DNA of 64,000 nucleotides. It comes from Trebonia sp963822615 (GTDB taxonomy: Bacteria; Actinomycetota; Actinomycetes; Streptosporangiales; Streptosporangiaceae). The position numbers and the translations under genes were made by a program. Of this stretch, positions 35,512 to 43,027 are shown piece after piece (position 1 is the first letter of the stretch; each line of letters begins with the position of its first letter). The notes beneath the pieces are model-generated. The model worked only from the letters and a program-made list of their open reading frames with translations. It had not been told where the DNA came from and searched no databases. The stretch is from assembly GCA_963822615.1 (NCBI GenBank), contig CAWGIM010000031.1:1-64000 (forward strand). Reading direction: 5' to 3'.

Positions 35512-36303
35512 ATGGGGGACGGGGGCGTTCCTCGGGCCAGATATCACCCGGATCGGCTGCGAGGCGAATCAAACGGGCAACGTGACGAGCATGCACGGGG
35601 AGGGACAGATCAGCAGCGGGCACAGTTCCTTGCCGTCGTATCGCACGAGATGCGCACGCCGCTGACGTCGATCATCTCGTTCAGCGAGCTGCTGCGGAGC
35701 GAGGCGGCCGGACTCACGCCGGACGGCCTGCGGTTCCTCGGCATCATCGAGCGGAACGCCGACCGGCTGCTGCGGCTGATCGACGACCTGCTGATGCTGA
35801 ACCGGCTTGAGGCAGGCGGCCTGCCGCTGGAGGTAACCGAGGTCTCGGTGCCTGACCTGGCGGCCGACGCGGTGAAGAGCGCCGTCCCGGTAGCCGCCAA
35901 GTCACGCGTCTCGGTCCACCTGGACGCGGGCGAGGGGCCGTCGGTGCCCGCCGACCCGCGGCGGCTGGCCCAGGTGCTCGACAACCTGATCGGCAACGCG
36001 GTCAAGTTCTCGCACGTGGGCGGGCTGGTCCGGGTCAAGGTCCGCTACCAGCGCGGCACCTGGCGGATCGACGTGTCGGATACCGGCATCGGCATACCAG
36101 CCGACGAGGCGGCGGTGCTGTTCGGCCCGTTCGTCCGCGGGTCTAACGCCAGGATCGCCGGCCTGCCCGGCACCGGGCTCGGCCTGGCCATCGTGAAGTC
36201 GCTGGTCGAGATGCACGGCGGGCACGTGCGGGTGGACAGCGTGCTCGACCAGGGCACCACGTTCAGCGTGTTCCTGCCGGTCCATGCGACGGTGGCCCAA
36301 TGA
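35512..36303 (+). CDS. soluble histidine kinase (HisKA-HATPase_c, no sensor domain)
   Basis: The 263-residue protein has a dimerization/phosphoacceptor domain with AVVSHEMRTPLTSIISFSELL and a catalytic domain with N-box (DNLIGNAVKF), G1 (DVSDTGIGIP), and G2 (GLPGTGLGLAIVKSLVEMHGG). No transmembrane or input domain is seen in the first 50 residues, so it must sense through a partner or a cytosolic cue. ATG 35512 has an AGAGGG site. It is linked to the response regulator through a three-step ladder of mini-ORFs. Confidence 0.92.
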   Translation: MGDGGVPRARYHPDRLRGESNGQRDEHARGGTDQQRAQFLAVVSHEMRTPLTSIISFSELLRSEAAGLTPDGLRFLGIIERNADRLLRLIDDLLMLNRLEAGGLPLEVTEVSVPDLAADAVKSAVPVAAKSRVSVHLDAGEGPSVPADPRRLAQVLDNLIGNAVKFSHVGGLVRVKVRYQRGTWRIDVSDTGIGIPADEAAVLFGPFVRGSNARIAGLPGTGLGLAIVKSLVEMHGGHVRVDSVLDQGTTFSVFLPVHATVAQ

Positions 36304-36354
36304 CCGGGGAAGCCCTATGACCGGGGAAGCCCAGTGACCGGGGAAGCCCAGTGA
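36300..36354 (+). repeat. 17-bp tandem repeat encoding three coupled six-residue ORFs
   Basis: Three copies of a 17-bp unit (36301-36317, 36318-36334, 36335-36351) span the kinase stop and the regulator start. They contain ORFs at 36300-36320 (MTGEAL), 36317-36337 (MTGEAQ) and 36334-36354 (MTGEAQ). Each start overlaps the previous stop as (A/G)TGA, and the last stop overlaps the regulator's GTG at 36351. Every unit also supplies a GGGGAAG ribosome-binding-like sequence. Confidence 0.85.
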
Positions 36355-37049
36355 CCGACCAGGTGCTCGTCATCGAGGACGACGCGGACATCGCGCTCGG
36401 CGTGCAGACCGTGCTCGGCCGCAACGGGTTCGAGGTGACCACGGCCGCCGAGGGCCGGGAGGGGCTGCGCGCGTTCCACCGCAAGCGCCCGGACATCGTG
36501 GTACTCGACGTGGGGCTGCCGGAGATGGACGGGTGGACGGTGCTTGAGCGCATCCGCGAGCTGAGTGAGGTTCCGGTGCTCATGCTCACCGCGCACGGTC
36601 AGGAGGCGGACAAGGTGCGCGGCCTGCGGGCGGGTGCCGACGACTACCTGACCAAGCCGTTCGGCAACGCGGAGTTCATCGCCCGGTTGCAGGCGCTGCT
36701 GCGCCGTACCGCGGGCGGTGAGCGGAAGGCGGCGCAGGTATATGACGACGGCAGCGTCCGGGTCGACTTCGCCGCTCATCAGGTGACGGTGGACGGGGCA
36801 CCGGTGGAGCTCACCGCCACCGAGTTCCGCCTGCTGGCGGCCCTGGTACGGCACCGGGGCCAGGTGCTGAGCCCGGTGAAGCTGCTTGAGCTGGTGTGGA
36901 GCGACCCGTTCGGCGTCGGCCCGGACCGGGTGAAGTACAGCGTGATGCGGCTGCGCCGCAAGCTGGGTGCCCCGACCGGGGCGCGGTCGCCGATCGAGGC
37001 GGTCCGCGGCTTCGGCTACCGCTACCGGTCGGTCGCCGGGACGGACTGA
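36351..37049 (+). CDS. OmpR/PhoB-family response regulator
   Basis: The 232-residue protein has a receiver domain (EDDAD acidic pocket, phospho-acceptor Asp in VVLDVGLPEMDG, LTAHG, LTKPF lysine) and a C-terminal winged helix (ELTATEFRLLAALVRHRGQVLS, RVKYSVMRLRRKL, IEAVRGFGYRY). It is the cognate partner of the preceding kinase. Its GTG start is at the end of the mini-ORF ladder, which should influence the kinase:regulator ratio. Confidence 0.94.
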   Translation: MTDQVLVIEDDADIALGVQTVLGRNGFEVTTAAEGREGLRAFHRKRPDIVVLDVGLPEMDGWTVLERIRELSEVPVLMLTAHGQEADKVRGLRAGADDYLTKPFGNAEFIARLQALLRRTAGGERKAAQVYDDGSVRVDFAAHQVTVDGAPVELTATEFRLLAALVRHRGQVLSPVKLLELVWSDPFGVGPDRVKYSVMRLRRKLGAPTGARSPIEAVRGFGYRYRSVAGTD

Positions 37050-37117
37050 CCCCAGCAACCGGCCCGCACCGTAGCGGCAACCTGATTTCGCACCCGGGCC
37101 GGGCAGACTGTGCTGCC

Positions 37118-37585
37118 ATGCAGTGCTCCGCTCATCCGGCCGGCCCGGCCAGCGCCCGTCGCGGGCGCGTCCTCATCGTCGAGGACGACCCCGAGGCCGC
37201 GCTGTTCGCCGCCTACGCGCTCGAGAGGCGCGGCCGGTTCTCGGTCACCCACACCGCCGACCCGATGGTGGCGCTCGCGCTGGCCGCCGCCGAGCACTGG
37301 GACCTGGCCCTGACCGATCTCGACCTGCCCGTCATCTCCGGCACCGAGCTGATCGCGGCCCTGCGCGCGATTGCCCCCGGGCTGCCGGTCCTGCTGCTCA
37401 CCGCCCAGCCCAGGGACGAGTTCTCCGCCAGCGACCTCTCCGGCCCCGCTGCCAGCCGCCCGGACGGCCTCCTGGTCAAGCCGGTCTCGGCCGATCAGCT
37501 CCTGTTCGCCGCCGAGGCCCTGGCCACCCCGCCCCCTCACTCCTGCGCCGCCCCGCCGCCCCCCGGCACCTCCGCTGACCCCTGA
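37118..37585 (+). CDS. single-domain receiver (CheY-like) protein
   Basis: The 155-residue protein has a receiver domain only: RVLIVEDDPEAALFAAYAL, Asp in LALTDLDLPVISGTEL, LLLTAQP and LLVKPVSADQLLFA. No output domain follows, only a Pro-rich tail. It could be a phosphate sink or a partner for the nearby kinase. ATG 37118 is the first start after a GC-rich leader. Confidence 0.85.
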   Translation: MQCSAHPAGPASARRGRVLIVEDDPEAALFAAYALERRGRFSVTHTADPMVALALAAAEHWDLALTDLDLPVISGTELIAALRAIAPGLPVLLLTAQPRDEFSASDLSGPAASRPDGLLVKPVSADQLLFAAEALATPPPHSCAAPPPPGTSADP

Positions 37586-37861
37586 CACCCCTCCCGTTGG
37601 TCTCGTCGCCAGCCGCCCGGGCCGCTACTCCGCCCTGCTAAGCGGTCCCGGCGACTTCCCATCACTTCGGCTGGTTCCGTGTCATGAATTGCCCGGTTTG
37701 TCCATGCGAAAGTGATGGGAAGTGGCTTTCGCGCGGCCGAACTGATGGGGAGTGGCGGTCGGGGGCCGCGGTCGCGGCGGATGGTGCCGGGATCGCCGGC
37801 CGCAGTTTGCTGCCGGCGAACGGTGATTCCGCCGGGCCCCGGCGGTCCGTACAGTGGGGTC
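37586..37861 (+). promoter_or_regulatory. popR upstream region: repeated GTGATGGGAAGT sites, ClgR-type box and -10
   Basis: The 276-bp gap carries three elements. First, ACTTCCCATCACTT (37654-37667) and its exact inverse (37710-37723), with a degenerate direct copy at 37742-37756. Second, GTTTGC-N5-GCGAAC at 37805-37821, matching the ClgR-type GTTCGC-N5-GCG box. Third, TACAGT (37850-37855) six bases from the popR ATG, a leaderless start. The box is centred about 50 bp upstream of the start, a typical activator position. Confidence 0.6.
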
Positions 37862-38302
37862 ATGAGCGAGAGCGGCCGGGTCTACCCGCTGGGCAGCCGC
37901 CAGGCGCGGCAACCCCTGGTGCCGGAATCCCACCTGCCGGAAACCCGCACGCGGGAAGCCCGCCCGCAGGAACCCGGTCCGCCGGAGCCACTGTGGCGTG
38001 AGGTGCTCGGCCGCCGCCTGCGGGCGCTGCGCACGGACCGGGACGAGACCCTGGCGCAGACCGCGGAGCGGGCCGGGATCTCGCCTCAGTACCTGTCGGA
38101 GATCGAGCGCGGCCGCAAGGAGGCGTCGAGCGAGATGATCGCGGCGCTCGCGGGCGCGCTCGGCATCTCGGTGGCCGGGCTGATGGCGGACACGGCGCAG
38201 GACCTGCGCCGCGCCGCCACCGTGCTCCGCGCCGTCAGTACCACGGCCGCCCGGCCCCGGCCGCGCCCGGCGGGCCCGGTCGCCCTCGCCTCGGCCGCCT
38301 AG
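37862..38302 (+). CDS. popR: PopR/ClgR-type XRE regulator of clp genes
   Basis: The 146-residue protein has a disordered N-terminus, an XRE helix-turn-helix (LGRRLRALRTDRDETLAQTAERAGISPQYLSEIERGRKEAS, residues about 45-85), and ends in Ala-Ser-Ala-Ala. In Streptomyces, PopR and ClgR activate clp operons and are degraded by ClpP through C-terminal Ala-Ala. It is called PopR, not ClgR, because it lies next to a clpP pair whose upstream region holds two PopR-like boxes. The 3' end overlaps the convergent clpP by four bases. Identification by context and motif, not by alignment. Confidence 0.75.
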   Translation: MSESGRVYPLGSRQARQPLVPESHLPETRTREARPQEPGPPEPLWREVLGRRLRALRTDRDETLAQTAERAGISPQYLSEIERGRKEASSEMIAALAGALGISVAGLMADTAQDLRRAATVLRAVSTTAARPRPRPAGPVALASAA

Positions 38303-38886
38303 CGCCCGGTTAGGATCTCGTCCGCCAGGCCGTAGTCGAGCGCCGCCTGGGCGGTGAAGATGCGGTCCCGGTCGGTGTCGGCGCGCAGGGTCTCGGCCGG
38401 CTGGCCGGTGTTCTCGGATAGCACCGCCTCCACCTGCGCGCGCAGCCGGACCAGCTCGTCCGCCTGCAGGATCAGGTCGGGGATGGTGCCCTGCCCGCTC
38501 ACCGCGGGCTGGTGCAGGATCACCCGGGCGTGCGGCAGCATCAGCCGCCGTCCCGGTGCCCCGGCCGCGAGCAGCACCGCGCCTGCCGCTACTGCCTGCC
38601 CGACGCAGGTGGTCACTACCGGGGCCTTGATGTACCGCATGGTGTCGTAGATGGCGAGCATCGACGGGATGTCGCCCCCTTCACAGTTGATGTAGAGGTT
38701 GATCTCCTGGTCAGGGCTCTGCGACTCGAGGAAGATGAGCTGCGCGGTGAGGGTGTTGGCGACGCCCGGGTCGATCACCGTGCCGAGCACGATGATCCGC
38801 TCGGTCAGCAGGTGCGAGTAGACGTCCATCACCCGGTCGCCGCGCGGGTGCTCGGCGATGACGTTGGGGATCGTGTAGCTGCTCAC
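38299..38886 (-). CDS. ClpP-like subunit lacking the catalytic serine
   Basis: The 195-residue protein aligns along its length with ClpP (IIVLGTVIDPGVANTLTAQLIFLES, INCEGGDIPSMLAIYDTM, HARVILHQPAV, DRDRIFTAQAALDYGLADEI). The nucleophile position, normally Ser in GQAASMGA, reads GQAVAAGA with Ala100 (GCG, 38587-38589). His125 and Asp174 are retained at the expected spacing. It should be proteolytically dead but able to assemble. It is the second gene of the pair; ATG overlaps the preceding stop. It resembles clpP3/clpP4-type paralogs controlled by PopR. Confidence 0.9.
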   Translation of the reverse strand: MSSYTIPNVIAEHPRGDRVMDVYSHLLTERIIVLGTVIDPGVANTLTAQLIFLESQSPDQEINLYINCEGGDIPSMLAIYDTMRYIKAPVVTTCVGQAVAAGAVLLAAGAPGRRLMLPHARVILHQPAVSGQGTIPDLILQADELVRLRAQVEAVLSENTGQPAETLRADTDRDRIFTAQAALDYGLADEILTGR

Positions 38887-39551
38887 TGCGCGCCTCCGGG
38901 CTGCGGCCCCTGGGGCTGGGCGGCCGACGGCCGCAGCCCGAACGCCCGCCGCCTGGCCGGCATCAGCTGCGCGAACGTGTCCGCGATGTGGTCGATGAAC
39001 CCGTAGTCGCGTGCTTCCGGTGAGGAGTACCAGTGGTCGTGCCGGGAGTCCTCGAAGATCCGGTCGATCGGCTGGCCGGTGTCCTCAGCGATCAGGCCGA
39101 GTACGGTGTCCCTGGTCAGCCGCAGGTCGGCCGCCTGCAGCTCGACCTCAACGGCGGAGCCGCCGATCCCGGCCGACCCCTGGTGCATCAGGATGCGGGA
39201 GTGCGGCAGGGCGTGGCGCTTGCCCTTGGCCCCGGCCGACAGCAGGAACTGGCCGGCGCTGCAGGCCAGCCCGAGGGCCAGCGTGGCCACGTCGCAGGGG
39301 ACGAGCCGCATCACGTCGCGGATGGCGAGCATCGACGGCACCGAGCCGCCGGGTGAGTTGATCCACAGGGCCACGTCGGTGTCGGGGTCCTCGTCGGCCA
39401 GGGTGAGCAGCTGGGCGGCGAGCACGGTGCCGTTGTCGTCGTCGAGCGGGCCGTCGAGCACCAGCACGCGGCGCTGTACCAGGGCCTGGCGCAACTGCGG
39501 GGTGAAGACCGGGGTTTTGGGTTCCTGAGGCATGCCTCCAGCCTGCGGCAC
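38883..39551 (-). CDS. clpP: ClpP protease subunit with intact triad
   Basis: The 222-residue subunit of the Clp protease has the catalytic Ser98 (GLACSAGQFLLSAG), His123 (ILMHQGSAG) and Asp172 at normal spacing. INSPGGSVPSMLAIRDVM and DRIFEDSRHDHWYSSPEARDYGFID are clear family segments. The C-terminus has an unusual Pro/Gln-rich extension. The start may be GTG 39551 or ATG 39533. It is translationally coupled to the dead subunit and sits downstream of two PopR-like boxes, so the two subunits are likely made together in a mixed complex. Confidence 0.92.
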   Translation of the reverse strand: MPQAGGMPQEPKTPVFTPQLRQALVQRRVLVLDGPLDDDNGTVLAAQLLTLADEDPDTDVALWINSPGGSVPSMLAIRDVMRLVPCDVATLALGLACSAGQFLLSAGAKGKRHALPHSRILMHQGSAGIGGSAVEVELQAADLRLTRDTVLGLIAEDTGQPIDRIFEDSRHDHWYSSPEARDYGFIDHIADTFAQLMPARRRAFGLRPSAAQPQGPQPGGAQ

Positions 39552-39572
39552 GGCCGGCCGCCAAGGCGGCCG

Positions 39573-39606
39573 GCGCTGCCCACGGCAGATCTGCCGTGGG
39601 CAGCGC
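39573..39606. promoter_or_regulatory. 34-bp perfect palindrome made of two abutting PopR-like boxes
   Basis: The palindrome has no loop. It reads as GCTGCC-CAC-GGCAGA (39575-39589) followed directly by TCTGCC-GTG-GGCAGC (39590-39604). Each matches the PopR consensus TCTGCC-N3-GGCAGA with one mismatch. It lies 22 bases upstream of the clpP start and begins at the amidase stop, so it could also act as a terminator for that gene, although no T-run follows. Confidence 0.65.
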
Positions 39607-40737
39607 TCAGCGGCGGACCGCCTGCTCGACCAGCCGGCCCGCCGCGAGCAGCTTCTCCTCGCTGTCGCGGGGGCCGATGAGCTGCATGTTGGCCGGGACC
39701 GGGCTGGCCTGCAGGCCGCGGACGGGGACCGGCAGCGCGAGCGAGGGCACGCCGGCCGCGTTCACCGGCGAGGTGAGCGCGCGCAGCTTCCACAGCACGT
39801 GCATCTCGTCCAGCAGCGGCGGGAAGCCGAGCAGGGTGGGCGCCGCCAGCAGGTCCACCGTCTGCCAGAGCGCGTCCAGGGTCTGCCGCCACCGGGCGAT
39901 TACCGCGGTGGCCGTGGTGACCTGGGCCTGGGTGATCGCGGCGGCTAGCTTGAGCCGGTCCCTGACGTCGCTGCCGAGCCGGTCGGCGGCCGTCGCGACC
40001 AGGTCCTTGTTGGCCTGCCAGGCCTGGGCGTCGAGGAGGGTGATGGCGGCCGTGATGACCTGGTCCAGGCCGGGGACGCCGACCGGTATCACCCGGAACT
40101 CGGCCGTGCGCAGGGCCGCGCCGATCGCGTCGGTGATCCGCGGGTCGGCGTCGATCGCCAGCAGGCCGACGGTCCGCGGTGCGCTGGCGGCCACGGTGAA
40201 GCCCGGCTCGAGTAGTTCCATCCCGGCGATGACGCCAGCGACGTCGCGGGCCATCGGGCCCACTGTGTCCAGGCCGGGGGCGAGCGGGCGGACTCCGCCG
40301 GTGGAGATCCGGCCCCAGGTGGTCTTCAGGCCGGCGATGCCGCAGCAGGCGGCGGGGATGCGGATGGACCCGCCGGTGTCGGTCCCGTAGGCGATGTCGG
40401 CCTCGCCCGAGGCGACCGCGGCGGCCGAGCCGCTGGACGAGCCGCCGGGCATCAGCCGGGGGTCGAGGGCGTTGACCGGGGTGCCGAAGGCGGCGTTGAT
40501 CCCGCTGATCCCGTAGGCGAGCTCGTGCAGGTTGACCTTGCCGGCGAACCGAGCCCGGCCGGCCGCCATCGCTGTCCGCAGCCCGGCCAGGCAGGCGGCG
40601 TCGGCGGTGGCGGGAGCGCTGTCCGCCAGCGCCCGCGACCCCGCCGTGGTCGGCAGGCCGGCCACGTCGATCAGGTCCTTGACGGCGACCCGGGGCCCGG
40701 AGCCAGGGGTGCTGTCGGCGACGATCCAGGTGGACAC
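39607..40737 (-). CDS. amidase signature family hydrolase
   Basis: The 376-residue protein has the Ser-cisSer-Lys triad: VAVKDLIDVAG, the Gly/Ser-rich MPGGSSSGSAAAVASGE, and the nucleophile region YGTDTGGSIRIPAACCGIAGLK. It is short for the family (usually 450-500) because the C-terminal half is reduced. It hydrolyses a carboxamide of unknown identity. GTG 40737 lies seven bases after TAGGCT (40745-40750), indicating a leaderless message. Confidence 0.88.
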   Translation of the reverse strand: MSTWIVADSTPGSGPRVAVKDLIDVAGLPTTAGSRALADSAPATADAACLAGLRTAMAAGRARFAGKVNLHELAYGISGINAAFGTPVNALDPRLMPGGSSSGSAAAVASGEADIAYGTDTGGSIRIPAACCGIAGLKTTWGRISTGGVRPLAPGLDTVGPMARDVAGVIAGMELLEPGFTVAASAPRTVGLLAIDADPRITDAIGAALRTAEFRVIPVGVPGLDQVITAAITLLDAQAWQANKDLVATAADRLGSDVRDRLKLAAAITQAQVTTATAVIARWRQTLDALWQTVDLLAAPTLLGFPPLLDEMHVLWKLRALTSPVNAAGVPSLALPVPVRGLQASPVPANMQLIGPRDSEEKLLAAGRLVEQAVRR

Positions 40738-40744
40738 CCCCGTA

Positions 40745-40750
40745 AGCCTA
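40745..40750 (-). promoter_or_regulatory. -10 element of the leaderless amidase gene
   Basis: TAGGCT on the minus strand, seven bases from the GTG at 40737, without a ribosome-binding site. Confidence 0.5.
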
Positions 40751-40930
40751 CGTGGCGGGATTCTGAGTCGGCTCTGGTCCTCTGGTCGCTGTGACGGGCG
40801 TGCCGGGTGGCGCTGGGATGACCCCTGCGCTTACCATGTGTCACTAAGAGAATACTTTCGGTAACAAACCGCGCTGGGGGAACGCGCGGGCGGAGCCTCG
40901 CGGCTACCTGCCCTACGTACGGGGGACAGC

Positions 40931-41728
40931 ATGCATATCCGAAGAATTCTCCACCGGAAGGCCGGGGCCGCCGTACTGGCCGCTGGCCTGGCCGTCACCG
41001 CCACCGTGGCGCTGAGCGGTACGGCCGACGCCGCCGCCTGCAGCGGCCTGACCGGGCTGGCCGGGTCGTGCACCACGACCGGGACCGTCACCATCACCGC
41101 GGGCGGCCTGACGGTCGGCGCGCCCGCCAGCCTGACCTGGACCGCCGCCATCACCGGGGCGGCGCAGACGATCTACGACACCAACGCCAGCGACGAGATC
41201 CTCTACACCTCGGACCTGCGCGGCCTGCTGAGCACCAACGGCAGCGCCGGCTGGAACGTCACCGCGACGGCCGGCACCTTCACCGGGGGGACCGGGGCGA
41301 CACTGGCGGACACGGCCGGCGGCCAGGTGCTCGCGTTCGGCGGCGGAGCCTCGGGCGCGGCCACCAACGTGCCCACCGCGGCCTGCGTCATCGTCCTCAC
41401 CTGCACCCCGGCCAGCACCAGCGTGACCGGGTACCCGCTGTTCGTGCCGACCGGCGCCTCGGCCACGCCGACGAAGATCTACAACGCGTCGACCACCACC
41501 GGCCAGGGGATCGGCCAGATCGGCGGGAGCAGCGCCACTCATCCTGCCGTCTGGCAGGTAAACCTGCCGTCAGTGGTCGCTGCCGACACCTACACCTCAA
41601 CCGTCACGGTAACCATTGCGGCTGGCCCGTTACGGGCGGCGGTTGCTGGCCGCCGCGCTGGCGGCGGCGGGCTGCCTCGCCCTGCTAACTGGAGTGCCGT
41701 CGCGCGCGAGCGCGGCGGCACTCGTTAG
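40931..41728 (+). CDS. secreted WxL-like surface protein
   Basis: The protein starts with a signal peptide (AGAAVLAAGLAVTATVALSGTADA) and contains one extracytoplasmic beta-rich domain: GAPASLTWTAAI, GWNVTATAGTF, a disulfide candidate TAACVIVLTC, VWQVNLP and a final YTSTVTVTIAAGP. The last two echo the WxL and YxxxLTWxLxxxP motifs of Gram-positive WxL domains. The parallel protein downstream stops right after its SGP, so the extra 35 Arg-rich residues here may result from a lost stop or frameshift near 41636. ATG 40931 has GGGGGA upstream. It overlaps the next gene by 113 bases. Confidence 0.7.
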   Translation: MHIRRILHRKAGAAVLAAGLAVTATVALSGTADAAACSGLTGLAGSCTTTGTVTITAGGLTVGAPASLTWTAAITGAAQTIYDTNASDEILYTSDLRGLLSTNGSAGWNVTATAGTFTGGTGATLADTAGGQVLAFGGGASGAATNVPTAACVIVLTCTPASTSVTGYPLFVPTGASATPTKIYNASTTTGQGIGQIGGSSATHPAVWQVNLPSVVAADTYTSTVTVTIAAGPLRAAVAGRRAGGGGLPRPANWSAVARERGGTR

Positions 41729-43004
41729 TGCTGTCTGGACCGCGTCCTCGTCGACCACCGGCGCCACCGGCGTCACCTACACCTTCCTGGCGATGCCCCG
41801 GACCACCGCGACGCTGAGCAAGGTGACGATGACGGTTCCGTCCGGCACCGGCGGCACCGCCGCGCTGGGCACGGTCGCGCCGTCCGCCATCTCCGGCGGG
41901 ACCGTGTCGCTGTCCGGCACCACCCTCAGCTACACGTTCACCCCGGTCAGCGTGGCGGCCGGGCTCGTCATCAAGATCCCGGTGACCGGGCTGACCAACT
42001 CGACCTCCGCGGCCGGCACCATGACCTCGACCGTGACCACGCTCAACGGCACCACCACGGTCGACAGCGGCACCGCGTCGTTCACGTTCACCGGCCCGTT
42101 CAACGCGCTCAGCGGGGTGGCCTGGACCGCCTCCTCCACCGCGACCGGCGTGACCGGGGTGAGCTACACCTACACGTTCACACCCGCCAGCCTAGTCAAT
42201 GCCCTCGCCATCGCCACGGTGAAGATCACCGTGCCGCCCGGGACCACCGGGACGCCTGTCGTCACCACCTCGAGCCCGGTCCTCAGCCTGTTCAGCGCGG
42301 TGACGCTGTCCGGGAACACGCTCACCCTGACCGGCAACGGCGGGCTGCTCAGCATCCTCACCTCGATCTCGGTCACCATCGGCGGTCTCGGCAACACCTA
42401 CACCGCCGGCAGCTACCAGCCGGAGATCGTCACCGATAACGGCAGCGGCGCCATCCTCGACTCCGGGGTGGCGCCCGCGGTGAGCTTCCCCGGCGGGCTC
42501 GGGTTCGGCGCGCCCGCCGCGCTGACCTGGAGCGGCGTGCTCAACGGGCAGAACCAGAACCTGGCCGACGCCACCGCGGCGCACGAGCTGCTGACCGTGA
42601 ACGACCAGACCGACAGCGGGGCCGGCTGGCACGTTACCGTCTCCGCCACCAACTTCGTGACCGCGGGCGGGAGCACACTGCCGGCCAGCGGGGTGCTCGG
42701 GGTCACCGGCAGCACAGCCGGGCTGTCGACGTCGACCGCGCCCACCGCCGCCTGCCCGGGGACGGCGTTCTGCGCGCTACCCGACGACACGGCCGTCACC
42801 TACCCGGTGGTGATCACCAGCGCGGCGACGTCGCCGGCCCCGTCGACCGTCTACGACGCCACCGCCGCCACCGGGATCGGCCCGGTCACCCTCGGCGGCT
42901 CGACCGCCGCCAACCCCGTCGGCTGGTGGGTGAACGTACCTGGCTACGCCCCGTCCGGAACCTTCAGCTCCACCGTGACCGTGTCCATCGTCTCCGGCCC
43001 GTGA
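41616..43004 (+). CDS. secreted WxL-like protein with two extra N-terminal repeats
   Basis: The 462-residue protein begins at TTG 41616 with a signal peptide (RRLLAAALAAAGCLALLTGVPSRASA). Two Thr/Ser/Gly-rich repeats follow (VWTASSSTTGATGVTYTF; VAWTASSTATGVTGVSYTYTF). The C-terminal domain is clearly paralogous to the preceding protein: FGAPAALTWSGVL, GWHVTVSATNF, TAACPGTAFC, WWVNVPG, FSSTVTVSIVSGP. It probably sits on the cell surface. No ribosome-binding site precedes the start, so translation is likely coupled to the overlapping gene. Confidence 0.72.
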   Translation: MRLARYGRRLLAAALAAAGCLALLTGVPSRASAAALVSAVWTASSSTTGATGVTYTFLAMPRTTATLSKVTMTVPSGTGGTAALGTVAPSAISGGTVSLSGTTLSYTFTPVSVAAGLVIKIPVTGLTNSTSAAGTMTSTVTTLNGTTTVDSGTASFTFTGPFNALSGVAWTASSTATGVTGVSYTYTFTPASLVNALAIATVKITVPPGTTGTPVVTTSSPVLSLFSAVTLSGNTLTLTGNGGLLSILTSISVTIGGLGNTYTAGSYQPEIVTDNGSGAILDSGVAPAVSFPGGLGFGAPAALTWSGVLNGQNQNLADATAAHELLTVNDQTDSGAGWHVTVSATNFVTAGGSTLPASGVLGVTGSTAGLSTSTAPTAACPGTAFCALPDDTAVTYPVVITSAATSPAPSTVYDATAATGIGPVTLGGSTAANPVGWWVNVPGYAPSGTFSSTVTVSIVSGP

Positions 43005-43027
43005 AGCCGGCAGGGAGGAACAAACCC

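Noticed and set aside
37862..38302. Naming the XRE regulator ClgR
   Set aside because: The boxes next to clpP fit the PopR consensus rather than the ClgR one, and the ClgR-type box lies upstream of this gene itself; the name remains an inference.
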